64,000 nt of DNA from Candidatus Opimibacter skivensis (GTDB lineage: Bacteria; Bacteroidota; Bacteroidia; Chitinophagales; Saprospiraceae): NCBI GenBank assembly GCA_016721905.1, contig JADKHH010000007.1:153399-217398 (forward strand), given 5' to 3'. Below are positions 34,117-44,243 of the stretch, in pieces. The position numbers and the translations under genes were made by a program. The notes under the pieces are model-generated. The model was not told the DNA's origin. It did not search any database and saw only the letters and a list, made by a program, of their open reading frames with translations. Positions within the stretch are counted from its first letter, which is position 1. Every line of letters begins with the position of its first letter.

Positions 34117-37100
34117 CTATTCATTTCGGATGATCATGATCCCCTTTGTATAGAATTCCGCTTCTGACCGCAATTGGACCAGATAGCTTCCACTTGAAAG
34201 GATTGCCGCGTCAACCTGATGAATATTATACCCCTTATGGGCAAGTATCCTGTTTGTTGACAACGTCTGGCCCAGGTAATCCATCACACTGTAATCAACC
34301 ATTCCTTCTTGTCCGGATTCAAAGCCTATGTTGATGGTCTCCTTGGCAGGGTTTGGCCACAAGGTGAATTTTTGTATTCCCCGACTCGTTTCATGCTTAG
34401 CTTTCAATATTGAAGGGGTTTCCATGGGTTCCGGATGTACCAGGCTACTGCCAGTCTCTATATTGCCGGCAATCGGTAATTCGAAAGCTTCGATGCAAGA
34501 CAGGAGGGTCATACACATCGTAATGCAGCCAAACGTATCCGTTACGGTCAATATAACTTTCACATCTGCCCATCCCATATAGATAGCTATCTCTGGCGTT
34601 CCCTGACCACCCTGTATAAAGCATTTCTCTCCGACGATCCGCCATTCATAAATATAAGGTCCGGTTCCACCGATGATCACACTGGTGATGATATTGCCGT
34701 GCGAGTTACATTGTACCACCTCCGGAAGAATAATGCTGCATTCCAGCGTTGATTCAGGTTGCCAGAGAATGGTCTGGATGTAGGTCGTTACATTATTGCA
34801 GGAATCTGTAGCCGTCCAGGTTCTGGTCACCGTAAATTGTCCGGCACCAGGTCCTGATACCACTGTTTCCGTATAGACGATCGTTACATTTTCCAGTGAA
34901 TCCAACAGCACCACATTCGGTACCGGAGGCAGTGGGGCACAGACAATCATTGTATCTGCCGGCATTTCCATGAATACCGGAACCAGGTCATCCATGATAT
35001 CCACTGTAAAGGTTATAAAGGCTGTATTATCACAGATATCTGTTGCAGTCCATGTATAAATGACCCGATAGGCATACCCTGCCAATTCGCAATCTAATGC
35101 GAACAAGGTATCGGTTGTCAAAACCGGGATGATCTCCTGATCACAATCATCATAGATCTGTACACTCTCATCATTCAGTTCATTCAACAACTTTATAATA
35201 CCCGTTTGGGACTGGTAGACCAGGTTGTTTTCCTTGTCAAGGAAACGAAGGATCACTGAATAGGTAGGAATATAAATCTCAGGAGGTGTCTCGTCATGTG
35301 TAATGATCGTTTGATAAATAACGGTAGTATGACCACATGCATCTGTAGCTGACCATATACGTTGGATGACAAGCCCGTCCCTGCAGGTGATATCGAGGGT
35401 ATCCTGAATCATCGTGACGTCGACAAACTGATCCGCACATTCATCATATGCTGTCACTACAGGGATCGTGAGATCATCACAGATCTCCTCTTCTACGCCG
35501 GTGATGACTGGTCCGCCATTATTTCCGACATGGATGAGTTGCAGGCGTGTGATCGTATTGCCACATGCATCTGTGGCCGAAATAAGCCGCTCTATTGTAT
35601 ATTCATAGACACATAGCCCTGGGATGATTTTATCTGTATGCGACATGATGACTTCACCACAGTTGTCTGTAGCAGTCATCTCGGGGATGCTATCATTGCA
35701 ACCGATAAAGAGGACCGGAGTAAAGTTGACGAAAACCGGCATTGATTCATCGACGATATTGACTTGCAACATTCTTTCTGCAAAATTACCGCAGACATCA
35801 GTTGCTGTCCATCTGAGCTGAACGACGGCAACAAATCCACCATCCTGACAATCCCCGGTGGCTAGTACTGTTTCTGAAAATCCCATGACGGTCCCTTCTG
35901 AACATGCACCTTCCACCCTTATGTCAGCCACGCCAAAATTAGTATAGCGCTGATTCTTTGCCTCGCAATTGATACTCATCACGATGCCGGAATCCATTTG
36001 AATGATTAGCGGATTCGTAAACACGATGAGTGGTGCTGTCGCGATTTCAGGCAGTATAATCGCTGTATCAAGAGCTATATTACCACAGTCATCCGCCGCT
36101 TCGTAGGTTCTTCGTATTGCCATCCCTTCACCGCATGGATTTGGAATATTCACATCCCAGTACCTCAAACCGACATGATCACAATTGTCGGTCACTTCTA
36201 TATTGTTGAGTGCAGGATCTGAGATACAGGCCATGGCTGGTACTCCGGATATCACAGGCGCTTCTTCATCGATAGCATGAATGGTGATGGTAAAGCTGGT
36301 CGAGTTGCCGCAAAGGTCCGATGCGGTCCAGCGGTAAATTCGTTGCTCGAGGTATCCGAAAAATTCACAATTCCTCTGAACATCAGTTTCTTCTGCAAAG
36401 ACCACCTCAAATGATCCGCCACAAGTACCTCTGGCGATGATGGACTGGGCATCCAGTGCATCAAAGTAATCGGGTATTCCACCGTCATTACAACTGAACT
36501 CGATCACACTACCATCTGTCAAGCCTTCCATCTCCGGTTGCATGAAAAAGAGTTCCGGACCTTCCCGGTCTATCAACGTGATACGTTGCGTATCAATCGT
36601 CACATTTCCACATCTGTCCGTTGCAGTCCAGGTTCTGAAGATCACAAGGCCATCCTGACATTGAGTCTGCGTGCTGTCGAATTCCTCAAACAATACCACA
36701 CATGCACAAAGACACTCGTCCGTAGCAAACACGGGTACGGGTGGAAGCAAATCATCACAGTTTACAGTTGTATCAGCTGGGATGCCCACAAGTACAGGAG
36801 CTATGGTATCCACCAATGCTAAGAAAGCAAATGCACTGCTGCTATTACCGCACAAGTCAGTTGCTGTCCATGTCAGTCTGTATAGATTAATATATCCATC
36901 TACTGAACAATCGCCTTCATCCTCAAGTGATCTGGCGTAAGTGATGGTCACTTCACCTCCGCATTCATCTGCTGCAGTGATATTACCTGATCCGAAAGAA
37001 GGAATATCCCATTCAGGATCCTGACCGTAACACTGGGTCTCTAAAGTGTCCCCATTGGCTATCAATGGATTGATAAAGGAGATGACGGGAGCTATATCAT

Positions 37101-40100
37101 CCAGAACGGTTATGATCTGGCTGCAGGTACCCACATTGCCGCATACGTCCAAAGCCTGATAGGTCCTGGTCAGTGTAAAGGCATTCAAGCACGTCTGGTT
37201 AGTGATCACATCACCCAAATGAGATACAGTGACCAAACCACAGTTACCACTCACTTGTACAAGCGTGATATCGATAGCAGGCACTAAAGATGCACATGGC
37301 ACCGTAACCCCTGGAGGACAGGTGATAATCAATCCACTGATTCCACCAACATCTATCGTCGCAAAACAGGAAGCTGAGTTGCCACAATCATCTGTAGCGA
37401 TCCATGTACGGGTTATGCTATACTCTGCAGCGCACATGCCTTGAACAGACACATCCGAAAAAAGAATATCTACAAGACCATCACACGCATCTGTTGCTGT
37501 CGCGACCCCAAAGACAGGAATCTCCCCGCATGAGATCGGACTGATGACCACCGGACAGGTGATGACAGGTGGCAGATTGTCTTCTACTGCTATAGTCGCA
37601 CTGCATGTACTCGTATTACCACAATCATCAGTAGCTATCCATGTACGGGTCACACCATATTCCTGTGGGCATAAGCCCTCTATGGTGATATCGGAAAAGA
37701 TGATGTCAACTACTGCATCACAGGCATCAATCGCAGTGGCTGTGCCAAAGGAAGGAGTTGTTCCGCATTCGATCGGACTCAACACCACAGGACAAGTAAT
37801 GACTGGAGCAGTATTGTCTTGTACAAATATGGTAGCTGAACAACTGGATGAATTGCCACATTCGTCTGTTGCAATCCAGGTTCGGGTTACACTATAATCT
37901 TGCGGACAGACACCAGAAGCGCTGACATCTGAAAAGGTAATCGCCGGTAACACATCACATGCATCAGTCGCTGTAGCGGTTCCGAAGGATGGTGTTGTTC
38001 CACATTCAATCGGGCTCAGGGCGATAGGGCAAGTGATCTCGGGCGCTGTATTGTCCTGCACATCAATTGTACTGCTGCAGGTTGCTGTATTACCACAGTC
38101 ATCCGTAGCAGTCCAGGTGCGTGTTAAAGTATATTCCTGCCCGCAAATACCTGCTATGGAATCCGTGACAAACGTAATAGTTACATCCGGATCGCAATCA
38201 TCTATGACGGTCGGTGTGCCAAAGACCGGGAGTGATCCACATTCTATTGGAGAGGTCACAGCCGCGCAGGTGATTTCGGGTGCCGTATTGTCTGAAACTT
38301 CAATGACCTGAACGCATGTGGAAGTATTCCCGCAATCATCGGTTGCTGTCCATGTCCTCGTGAGGATCATCGGACAAAATCCTTGCGCCAGTTCATCTGT
38401 ATAGGTGATGAGAGGGGCCGGATCGCAAATATCTATTGCTGTTGCAAAACCGGTGATCTCCGGTTCCGTTGATAGCGTACAGAAGGCAGTTACATCAGCA
38501 GGGCAGCTAATCACCGGAGCCGCTGTATCTTCTACAACGATCGTTGCGCTACAAGTTGATGTGTTACCGCAATCATCAGATGCTGTCCATGTCCTGATAA
38601 GTGTGTACGCCTGAGCACAGGTACCGGGAAAAGAATCCGTTATCATCGTAAAGGAAACGTTGCCATCACAGCCATCGATGGCTGTAGCTGCTCCAAAGGA
38701 AGGAATCTCGCCGCATACAATCGGACTGACCACCACCGGACAGGTGATGACAGGTGGCAGATTGTCTTCTACTGCTATAGTTGCACTGCATGTACGCGTA
38801 TTACCACAATCATCTGTTGCAGTCCATGTCCGGGTCACACTATATTCCTGTGGGCATAAACCCTCAACCGTGAAATCGGAAAAGTTGATCTCCACTACCG
38901 CATCACATGCATCTATCGCAATGGCTATTCCAAAGTCAGGAATAGCATCGCATGCTATCGGACTGATTACCACTGGACAGGTAATGACGGGAGCGGTATT
39001 GTCTTGTATAAAGATCGTAGCTGAACAACTGGATGAATTGCCACATTCGTCTGTTGCAATCCAGGTTCGGGTTACACTATATTCTTGCGGACAGACACCA
39101 GAAGCGCTGACATCTGAAAAGGTAATCAACGGTAACACATCACATGCATCAATCGCTGTAGCGGTTCCGAAGGATGGTGTTGTTCCACATTCAATCGGGC
39201 TCAGGGCGATAGGGCAAGTGATCTCGGGAGCTGTATTGTCCTGCACATCAATTGTACTGCTGCAGGTTGCTGTATTACCACAGTCATCCGTAGCAGTCCA
39301 GGTGCGTGTTAAAGTATATTCCTGCCCGCAAATACCTGCTATGGAATCCGTGACAAACGTAATAGTTACATCCGGATCGCAATCATCTATGACAGTCGGT
39401 GTGCCAAAGACCGGGAGTGATCCACATTCTATTGGAGAGGTCACAGTCGCGCAGGTGATTTCGGGTGCCGTATTGTCAGACACTTCAATGATCTGAACAC
39501 ATGTAGATGTATTCCCGCAATCATCGGTTGCTGTCCATGTCCTCGTGAGGATCATCGGGCAAAACCCTTGCGCCAGGTCATCTGCATAGGTGATGAGTGG
39601 GGTCGGATCGCAAATATCTATTGCTGTTGCAAAACCGGTTATCACCGGATCAGTGGATAGCGAACAAAAGGCAGTTACATCTGCAGGGCAGGTTATCACC
39701 GGAGCCGCTGTATCTTCTATAACGATCGTTGCGCTACAGGTTGATGTGTTACCGCAATCATCAGATGCTGTCCACGTCCTGACCAGTGTGTATGCCTGAT
39801 CACAGGTACCGGGAAAAGAATCCGTTATCATCGTAAAGGAAACAGTGCCATCACAGGCATCGATAGCTGTGGCGAAACCAAAAGAAGGTATTGTGCCACA
39901 GGGTATTGGACTGAGCACCACCGGACAGGTGATGACAGGAGGAGTATTATCTGCTATGCTGATAGTTTGCACGCACGTTGCTGTATTACCTGAAGCATCA
40001 GTAGCTATCCAGGTCCGTGTTATCGTGTAATCCTGCGTGCATAATCCACCAATCGTCGCATCACTAAATGCGACTGCCGGTGCGGGATCGCAATCATCAG

Positions 40101-41292
40101 ATGCAATCGCAGTTCCGGTGCCTGTCGGCTGGGTGTCCGCGTCACATTCGATGCTGATATCCGAAGGGCAGGTGATAGAAGGTGATACCAGATCTTCGAT
40201 TGAAACGTCCTGGCTGCAGGTGCTTGTACATCCATTAGCGTCCGTGACGGTTACAGAATACGTGCCTGAGGAACCGACTGTGATACAATTGAGCGTACCG
40301 CCTGTGCTCCATGCATAGGTGGTATATCCGGCTGCTACACATAACTCGGTTGTCTGGCCTGCACACATGGAAAAAACACCTGTAATGGTGCATTCCGGCA
40401 AGGCGTTAACGGTGATGATGATGTGGTTTGATTCTGCTGCACCGCAGTCATTTGAATTAGTTATAGAATAATCGCCGCCTGTGCTTACCGTGATGGATGA
40501 TGTAGTAGCACCTGTGCTCCAGGTACCTCCGCAATTTCCAGACAAGGTGACGCTGTCACCTGTACAAAAGGTGGTGGGTCCATCAGCTACGATCACAGAG
40601 GCTGCGGGTAGCATTTCGAGGGAAACTAAATTGTTGTGCATCTCAATAGCGCCTGCAGTCGTCAATCCACGACCATTTAAGGTGGATCCTTCCAGTAAGG
40701 TGATCGCACCTGCTGCTATGATCGTTCCTTGAAAGACAGCTCCGTCACCTATAGTAACAGCTCCGTTGACCTGCCAATATACATTGCACAAGGAAGCTCC
40801 ATTGATCAGGGTGACGGTAGCCAGCACCGCTGTAGACAGTGCCCCATCGATTTGGAAAATAAAGAAAGCTGAGGGATCGCATTCACCATCGAGGACTAAG
40901 TCCCCATTGAGTACAGATGCTGCACCGAGGCAATAGATATCGGGGGTGAGTATCTGGCCGCCGCCTAAGGTTGTACCAATGACCTGACCACATGTGAGGG
41001 TAACAAGGTCACTATAGGCTGTGGCAACATCAGTTGCTGCCTGTGCTGTTACCGCATCTGCAACATGAATGCTACCAATAACGATGCCTGGAGGAAATCC
41101 GGCAAAGGCTCCTACGTCGGTGCCGATATCTCCGGTAACGACGGTTAAGCCATCATTGTTAAATGCGCCGGCTGCCGTAAACATGGCAAAGGAAGAAGTA
41201 GTACCGAGATCAGGCGCCTGGCCAGTCATCGCAGCGGGGGCGAGGAATAGAAATGAAATTGCCGAAACAATTTTTGAAAATAACTTCATCAT
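34117..41292 (-). CDS. Giant HYR-repeat adhesin with ice-binding-like head and T9SS domain
   Basis: About 2390 aa, intact. I start at 41292 (MMKLFSKIVSAISFLFLAPAAMTGQ signal). The head is a DUF3494 ice-binding-like domain (LGTTSSFAMFTAAGAFNNDG ... NGRGLTTAGAIEMHN). Two Ig/PKD-like segments with paired cysteines follow (FCTGDSVTLSGNCGGTWSTG). Next come about 20 HYR-type domains of about 79 aa, each with ITCP near the start, an acidic D-ACD or D-DCD turn, and TRTW-x-ATDDCGN-x-x-C near the end; the cysteines should form disulfides. The last 90 residues are a type A sorting domain (FTLWPNPAKETINIGF). The domains at about 37550-39920 are two near-identical copies of a five-domain block. Likely a surface adhesion or matrix protein; ice binding itself is uncertain. 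Confidence 0.9.
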   Translation of the reverse strand: MMKLFSKIVSAISFLFLAPAAMTGQAPDLGTTSSFAMFTAAGAFNNDGLTVVTGDIGTDVGAFAGFPPGIVIGSIHVADAVTAQAATDVATAYSDLVTLTCGQVIGTTLGGGQILTPDIYCLGAASVLNGDLVLDGECDPSAFFIFQIDGALSTAVLATVTLINGASLCNVYWQVNGAVTIGDGAVFQGTIIAAGAITLLEGSTLNGRGLTTAGAIEMHNNLVSLEMLPAASVIVADGPTTFCTGDSVTLSGNCGGTWSTGATTSSITVSTGGDYSITNSNDCGAAESNHIIITVNALPECTITGVFSMCAGQTTELCVAAGYTTYAWSTGGTLNCITVGSSGTYSVTVTDANGCTSTCSQDVSIEDLVSPSITCPSDISIECDADTQPTGTGTAIASDDCDPAPAVAFSDATIGGLCTQDYTITRTWIATDASGNTATCVQTISIADNTPPVITCPVVLSPIPCGTIPSFGFATAIDACDGTVSFTMITDSFPGTCDQAYTLVRTWTASDDCGNTSTCSATIVIEDTAAPVITCPADVTAFCSLSTDPVITGFATAIDICDPTPLITYADDLAQGFCPMILTRTWTATDDCGNTSTCVQIIEVSDNTAPEITCATVTSPIECGSLPVFGTPTVIDDCDPDVTITFVTDSIAGICGQEYTLTRTWTATDDCGNTATCSSTIDVQDNTAPEITCPIALSPIECGTTPSFGTATAIDACDVLPLITFSDVSASGVCPQEYSVTRTWIATDECGNSSSCSATIFIQDNTAPVITCPVVISPIACDAIPDFGIAIAIDACDAVVEINFSDFTVEGLCPQEYSVTRTWTATDDCGNTRTCSATIAVEDNLPPVITCPVVVSPIVCGEIPSFGAATAIDGCDGNVSFTMITDSFPGTCAQAYTLIRTWTASDDCGNTSTCSATIVVEDTAAPVISCPADVTAFCTLSTEPEITGFATAIDICDPAPLITYTDELAQGFCPMILTRTWTATDDCGNTSTCVQVIEVSDNTAPEITCAAVTSPIECGSLPVFGTPTVIDDCDPDVTITFVTDSIAGICGQEYTLTRTWTATDDCGNTATCSSTIDVQDNTAPEITCPIALSPIECGTTPSFGTATATDACDVLPAITFSDVSASGVCPQDYSVTRTWIATDECGNSSSCSATIFVQDNTAPVITCPVVLSPIECGTTPSFGTATAIDACDAVVDIIFSDITIEGLCPQEYGVTRTWIATDDCGNTSTCSATIAVEDNLPPVITCPVVISPISCGEIPVFGVATATDACDGLVDILFSDVSVQGMCAAEYSITRTWIATDDCGNSASCFATIDVGGISGLIITCPPGVTVPCASLVPAIDITLVQVSGNCGLVTVSHLGDVITNQTCLNAFTLTRTYQALDVCGNVGTCSQIITVLDDIAPVISFINPLIANGDTLETQCYGQDPEWDIPSFGSGNITAADECGGEVTITYARSLEDEGDCSVDGYINLYRLTWTATDLCGNSSSAFAFLALVDTIAPVLVGIPADTTVNCDDLLPPVPVFATDECLCACVVLFEEFDSTQTQCQDGLVIFRTWTATDRCGNVTIDTQRITLIDREGPELFFMQPEMEGLTDGSVIEFSCNDGGIPDYFDALDAQSIIARGTCGGSFEVVFAEETDVQRNCEFFGYLEQRIYRWTASDLCGNSTSFTITIHAIDEEAPVISGVPAMACISDPALNNIEVTDNCDHVGLRYWDVNIPNPCGEGMAIRRTYEAADDCGNIALDTAIILPEIATAPLIVFTNPLIIQMDSGIVMSINCEAKNQRYTNFGVADIRVEGACSEGTVMGFSETVLATGDCQDGGFVAVVQLRWTATDVCGNFAERMLQVNIVDESMPVFVNFTPVLFIGCNDSIPEMTATDNCGEVIMSHTDKIIPGLCVYEYTIERLISATDACGNTITRLQLIHVGNNGGPVITGVEEEICDDLTIPVVTAYDECADQFVDVTMIQDTLDITCRDGLVIQRIWSATDACGHTTVIYQTIITHDETPPEIYIPTYSVILRFLDKENNLVYQSQTGIIKLLNELNDESVQIYDDCDQEIIPVLTTDTLFALDCELAGYAYRVIYTWTATDICDNTAFITFTVDIMDDLVPVFMEMPADTMIVCAPLPPVPNVVLLDSLENVTIVYTETVVSGPGAGQFTVTRTWTATDSCNNVTTYIQTILWQPESTLECSIILPEVVQCNSHGNIITSVIIGGTGPYIYEWRIVGEKCFIQGGQGTPEIAIYMGWADVKVILTVTDTFGCITMCMTLLSCIEAFELPIAGNIETGSSLVHPEPMETPSILKAKHETSRGIQKFTLWPNPAKETINIGFESGQEGMVDYSVMDYLGQTLSTNRILAHKGYNIHQVDAAILSSGSYLVQLRSEAEFYTKGIMIIRNE
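37551..39920 (-). repeat. 1185-nt tandem duplication inside the adhesin
   Basis: The phrase CCGGACAGGTGATGACAGG occurs at 37551, 38736 and 39921, exactly 1185 bases apart each time. The two blocks between are nearly identical at the DNA level and encode five HYR domains each (395 residues). No frame is lost. Confidence 0.85.
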
Positions 41293-41367
41293 AAAAAATT
41301 TACACAGTGAGATAAAACGCCTGGCAGGGTTGCTGCCAAAGGCAATCGAGTAACTGGTGTTATGCAA

Positions 41368-41866
41368 AATTTTATGACGAGATCATATCATGCTTTCTGA
41401 CATGATGCCGCTGTAGAGCAGTAGGTATCGAAACACATCTCTATCATCAGGTTCCCTTCTAAACCTAAGATGTGTTCAGATCATCTATGCTTATGTAAAT
41501 ACTAAAGTGGTGTGGATTTTAAGCCTGCAACATGGACAAGCCACGCATACGGACACCCATACAGTGGAGTGAATTCTGTATCCTTGGGATTTGGTTAAAC
41601 AAATGTTGTTGAAGATTCTTGTGATTATAAACGGGGTGGTGAATACTGATCTGGTGTGTTTCAGATAAATTTGCTTGATCGACATCAAGGATCTCCGTAT
41701 TGGCTCTGAGCTTACAATTTTGAGTACTCAATAGTGGAGTGTCTGTGATTCGATCCTGAATCGTTTTCATTAGGAATATTTTATGATGCAAAACTCAGGT
41801 AAATCACTCCAAAAAAGTTATACAATTCCACTTTAAAATTGCATAATTCACAGATGGAGGCATCTG
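41368..41866. other. Intergenic region upstream of the adhesin
   Basis: It holds AACACATCT (41432-41440) with AGATGTGTT (41468-41476), and nested AGGTT/AACCT, an inverted repeat of 45 bases in the adhesin leader. A 90-codon minus-strand frame (41519-41791, perhaps starting at MKTIQDRITDTPLLS) could be a small gene, but I recognise nothing in it and do not call it. Confidence 0.4.
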
Positions 41867-42960
41867 TCAGGTCCTCGTCTTAAATCTTTTGACTTTCATT
41901 TCCATGAGCGGAGGCATGGTATCCCCGAGTAAGTACCCCCATGGTTGTAAAGGATCAATGCGGTCAGCAATCAGCTTGATGATCGCCATCAGCGGGATCG
42001 ATAGAAACATGCCCGGGACACCCCATAGAGCACCACCGGATACGACCGCCAGGATAGAAAACAGGGCATTGAGCTTGACTTTTGAACCTACTATCTTAGG
42101 AACGATATAGTTATTATCGACAAACTGGATGACCATATACAAGATCATCACATAAGCTACATAGATGGGCGATTTAGTCAACAGGGCTATCATGGCAAAA
42201 ACACCAACGGCTACAAGTCCTCCGACATACGGGATCACGTTGAGAAGGGCACCTGCTATACCCAAAATGATGGCATACTCGATACCCAGCAATAACAATC
42301 CCAGGGAGTTCAATACAGCAATGATGACAAACTCAAGGAAAAGACCCACGAGATAACCCCGGATGACTGTCTTGGTCTCCCCCAGGATTTCACTCACTTT
42401 ACCTTCGTTGGCTACACCAAACAGTTTATAGAAAAATACGACGATGTGCGGCTGGTAAAAGAGGATCATGAAGATGTACACAGGGGTCAGAAAAATGGTG
42501 GCAAGTACACTACCTGCAGTGGTCAAGGTAGTTCCAATACCTAAATTGCTATTCTTGAGAAATTTGACCTTTTCCTTTTCAAACCAGGATTCAATATCCT
42601 TGACGGAGACGTTAAAATAACCTGATGCCCATTCGGCAAACTGATGTAGTACACCCTGCAGTTTCTTGGAAAGTTCGGGCATTGCTTCTATCAGGAGATT
42701 GGACTGGGAAACGATCAGGAAGATGACACCGCCTAAGATCAGTAGCGCCAGAGCCAGGACAGATGCTATAGCCAGCCCTCTGTTTATTTTCCTTTTTCAA
42801 GGTAATTGACAAGCGGACTGATCAACACTGCCAGAAGCGAAGCATAGATGAGTGGCAGGAGGATCGTCTGTCCAATGGACAACATGCTAATCAAAACATA
42901 GAACCCTACCAGCAGGAGTGGCCACTGTATATAAAAAGGAATGGTGCTTTTTGTGTTCAT
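41867..42960 (-). CDS. AI-2E family transporter (one frameshift)
   Basis: The N-terminal piece starts at 42960 (MNTKSTIPFYIQWPLLLVGFYVL) and stops early after LVNYLEKGK. With one more A in the run at 42787-42790 it reads on as INRGLAIASVLALALLILGGV into the long second frame. The whole, about 364 aa, has the AI-2E (PerM/TqsA) layout: two helix pairs, a soluble middle and a C-terminal bundle with NVIPYVGGLVAVGVFAMIALLT and VDNNYIVPKIVGSKVKLNALFSILAVVSGGALWGVPGMFL. The family moves small molecules or ions, including sodium/proton exchange in some members. Confidence 0.85.
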
Positions 42961-42993
42961 GCGGGTCTGTAAATTAGATTTCTAAAACAAACC

Positions 42994-43137
42994 TTATCCT
43001 GCGATAAACTTTAACAGCAGCACAATCACCGCTACCACCAGCAACATATGAATCAGTCCGCCTGCGTCAAAAGCCAGGAATCCAATGAGCCATCCAACCA
43101 CCAATATGGTTATAAAAAGATTGACCATATTTTCCAT
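42994..43137 (-). CDS. 47-aa Lmo0937-like membrane protein
   Basis: This short gene encodes MENMVNLFITILVVGWLIG followed by FLAFDAGGLIHMLLVVAVIVLLLKFIAG. It has two hydrophobic helices around a GG-LIH-LL-V-A core, which is the pattern of the Lmo0937 family. These tiny membrane proteins are common, often near stress genes, and have no assigned role. It lies 33 bases upstream of the AI-2E gene on the same strand. Confidence 0.75.
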   Translation of the reverse strand: MENMVNLFITILVVGWLIGFLAFDAGGLIHMLLVVAVIVLLLKFIAG

Positions 43138-43387
43138 AATTATATTCCTATCTGAATTATGATCCCGAAACCAGACACTACCTCATAAACAATTTCATCT
43201 CCGGAGTATACCGAAAATGTAAACCGGAAGATGCATTGAAGATCATCCGGAAAGACATTCAGGTGGCAAGATTTCCAGGTTTGTCCTGCAGGTCAAAGCC
43301 TCGCCTGGATGGGGAGCTGATCTTACAGCAAAGTTGAGCTAAAAAAGATGCACAACTTTATACAATTCTGTGTGAACTTTATAATTT

Positions 43388-43948
43388 TCACACATTGCGA
43401 CTCGTACTTTTCCTTTTCTTTTTCAGTTCTTTGAAAAAAGAAGGGGTCAGACCGGTCACCTTCTTAAACTGGGTGGAGAGATGAGCGACACTGCTGTAAT
43501 TGAGCTTATAGGATATTTCCGTGAGGTTGAGTTCGTCATAGATGAGCAACTCCTTTACCCGTTCAATCTTGTGCGCGATGATAAAATACTCTATCGTGAC
43601 ACCGGTCACTTCTGAAAAAAGGTTTGCCAGGTAGGTGTAGTCATAACTAAGCTTTTCAGTTAGGTAATCTGAAAAATTTGTTTTCGGCTTGTCATCAGCA
43701 TAATGCACCATTTCAATGATCACAGACTTAATCTTTTCAATCAAGATGGCTTTCTTATCATCCATCAATTCAAGCCCCGACTTTAATAATTCATTCCTGA
43801 GTTGTTCACGCGCTTCTGACGAAATCTTATCCGCTATTTCAACCTCACCGAACTCCACGACTCCGTAGGTAAGTCCGAGCTTTTCCAGTTCGGCTTTGAC
43901 GACCATTTTGCACCGGATCGATACCATGTACTTTATATAGAGCTTCAT
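43388..43948 (-). CDS. AraC-family transcriptional regulator
   Basis: The 186-residue protein has an N-terminal part that looks like a small ferredoxin-like/HMA fold (YMVSIRCKMVVKAELEKLGLTYGVVEFGEVEI) and a C-terminal AraC double helix-turn-helix: YLANLFSEVTGVTIEYFIIAHKIERVKELLIYDELNLTEISYKLNYSSVAHLSTQFKKVTGLTPSFFK. The N-terminal CxxM of metal chaperones is missing. This architecture is frequent in Bacteroidota near stress genes. Its targets could be the adjacent Lmo0937-like and AI-2E genes (inference). Confidence 0.85.
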   Translation of the reverse strand: MKLYIKYMVSIRCKMVVKAELEKLGLTYGVVEFGEVEIADKISSEAREQLRNELLKSGLELMDDKKAILIEKIKSVIIEMVHYADDKPKTNFSDYLTEKLSYDYTYLANLFSEVTGVTIEYFIIAHKIERVKELLIYDELNLTEISYKLNYSSVAHLSTQFKKVTGLTPSFFKELKKKRKSTSRNV

Positions 43949-44166
43949 TGGATATGCAGATTAGTGGAATTGCGGAATATGTATTAAATATTGTATGCAG
44001 ATGGAACGCTATCTCCTATGCTCATTAAAATGAGGTCGTATCAAGTTATAAGTTCAATTCTCAACAACCTGGATTTCAAATTTGATTCAATAAAGATACG
44101 AAAGTTGTCTTCCTGCAATTGAGTCGGGGTTTCAACGTTCATTCACATGGTGATAGAAAAGCAAAG

Positions 44167-44203
44167 AAAAGATCCTGCAACATCAAATGCTACAGGATCT
44201 TTT
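44167..44203 (-). terminator. Terminator of the NmrA-like gene
   Basis: AAAAGATCCTG (44167-44177) and CAGGATCTTTT (44193-44203) form a perfect 11-bp stem whose A and T ends make it work in either direction. It lies about 40 bases after the stop codon of the NmrA-like gene. Confidence 0.75.
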
Positions 44204-44243
44204 TAACTGACAATTGACTGATTTATAGCATTTTAGCGCCAGA

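Noticed and set aside
38660..39496. Long plus-strand open frame (278 codons) opposite the adhesin
   Set aside because: It is antisense to the HYR repeats and repeats with them; the product has no signal or domain. The adhesin frame on the other strand explains it.
41519..41791. 90-codon minus-strand frame upstream of the adhesin
   Set aside because: A possible small protein, but there is no domain, no clear promoter and no neighbour overlap, so I left it in the intergenic note.
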